Shown here piece by piece: positions 16,371 to 16,928 of a DNA stretch of 16,928 bases (positions within the stretch are counted from its first letter, which is position 1; the number at the start of each line of letters is the position of its first letter). This DNA comes from Victivallales bacterium (lineage in GTDB: Bacteria; Verrucomicrobiota; Lentisphaeria; Oligosphaerales; Oligosphaeraceae). The stretch is taken from assembly GCA_017964325.1 (NCBI GenBank), contig JAGCSE010000159.1:1-16928 (forward strand). Reading direction: 5' to 3'. The notes under the pieces are model-generated. The model saw only the letters and a list, made by a program, of their open reading frames with translations, was not told where the DNA came from and ran no database searches. A program made the position numbers and the translations under genes.

Positions 16371-16928
16371 TTATTTCTTGTCGTCGTCGATGGATGCGAG
16401 TTCGATATGGACGTCTTCGCGGTTTGCGATACGTTCGATTTGTCCGTCTCGTATCCACATCAGTCGGTCGCAGATGTTCATCATGCGGTGGTCATGGGTG
16501 GCGCAGATGACGGTGACGCCTTTTTCCGTATTGAGTTTGACGAGAATGTCAATGATTTCCTGTCCAGTGTGCATATCCAGGTTGGCGGTCGGTTCATCGC
16601 AAAGCAGGACGGAGGGGTTGTTTGCGAGGGAACGCGCGATGGCGACACGCTGCTGCTGACCGCCGGACATTTCGATCGGGCGGTGATGCCAACGTTCTTT
16701 CAGACCGACTAGATCTAGAATTTCCATGCCGCGGTCACGGGCTTCATCGGGCATGACGCCGCCGAAGGCCATCGGCGTCGTGACGTTTTCGAGAGCCGTC
16801 ATATATTTAATAAGGTTATATTGCTGGAAGATGTATCCGATCTTATGGCAGCGGAGATAGGCGAGCTCTTCAGCGGTGAGCTGAGCGACATCGACTTCAT
16901 CGATGAAGACACGTCCGACCGTGGGGGA
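16371..16928 (-). CDS. ABC transporter ATP-binding protein, 5' end off the window
   Basis: Only the C-terminal 185 residues are present; the reading frame stays open to the right edge. The first ATG inside the window (16802) is not the start, because the codons upstream of it encode a family-typical Q-loop (IGYIFQQYNL) and the preceding helical segment. Visible motifs are the Q-loop, signature SGGQQQR, Walker B VLLCDEPT and switch-region ATHDH. Walker A must lie beyond 16928. It belongs to the MacB/LolD/FtsE class and ends 23 nt before the giant FtsX-type gene, so it is the most likely direct partner of that permease. It is similar to the ATPase at 8387-9109, including a 39-bp stretch identical in DNA over the signature motif. 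The C-terminus ends in an acidic/lysine tail DDDKK. Confidence 0.93.
   Translation of the reverse strand, partial: SPTVGRVFIDEVDVAQLTAEELAYLRCHKIGYIFQQYNLIKYMTALENVTTPMAFGGVMPDEARDRGMEILDLVGLKERWHHRPIEMSGGQQQRVAIARSLANNPSVLLCDEPTANLDMHTGQEIIDILVKLNTEKGVTVICATHDHRMMNICDRLMWIRDGQIERIANREDVHIELASIDDDKK

Noticed and set aside
16371..16802. Short 143-residue ATPase starting at the internal ATG
   Set aside because: Codons upstream of that ATG encode a standard Q-loop region and stay open to the window edge, so the gene is cut by the edge and is not a truncated ATPase.

Overview
The window looks like chromosomal DNA from an anaerobic, GC-moderate bacterium, most plausibly of the Lentisphaerota/Victivallales or a neighbouring PVC lineage. 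That placement is inferred from gene content: a large GH106-like glycoside hydrolase of the type abundant in that group, a glycyl radical enzyme (an oxygen-sensitive chemistry), and very large FtsX-type permeases. No rRNA, tRNA, mobile element or CRISPR array was seen. All eight complete genes and one gene cut by the right edge lie on the minus strand, so transcription runs from right to left.

Right half (8331-16928). A four-gene transport operon reads leftwards: an ABC ATPase (5' end off the window), a 1702-residue secreted/membrane fusion protein, an OPT-like polytopic membrane transporter, and a second ABC ATPase. It ends at a clear intrinsic terminator at 8331-8367. The fusion protein is the most unusual object here. 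It has a signal peptide, then an M28-type aminopeptidase fold with an inserted PA-like domain and a long charged helical insert, then three extra membrane helices, a MacB/FtsX-type permease core and a long cytosolic tail. The M28 metal-binding and catalytic positions that I can align are all replaced except one Asp, so the exported domain appears to be a pseudopeptidase that may bind peptides or cell-wall material and be driven by the ABC ATPases.

Centre (5351-8318). tlyA, an rRNA 2'-O-methyltransferase gene, has its own likely promoter just beyond the terminator. It is followed by a leader carrying a 9-bp direct repeat, then a 688-residue glycyl radical enzyme of unassigned substrate. The tRNA t6A synthesis gene tsaC starts 2 nt after its stop, and a 1050-residue glycoside hydrolase starts 23 nt after tsaC. 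These three genes look like one transcription unit mixing anaerobic carbon metabolism, sugar release and a tRNA-modification housekeeping gene.

Left end (1-1551). argG has its own AT-rich promoter and a good ribosome binding site. The 252 nt downstream contain no gene but are rich in inverted repeats: a 13-bp terminator-like stem plus a nested, branched structure that could be a 3' UTR element or a small RNA.
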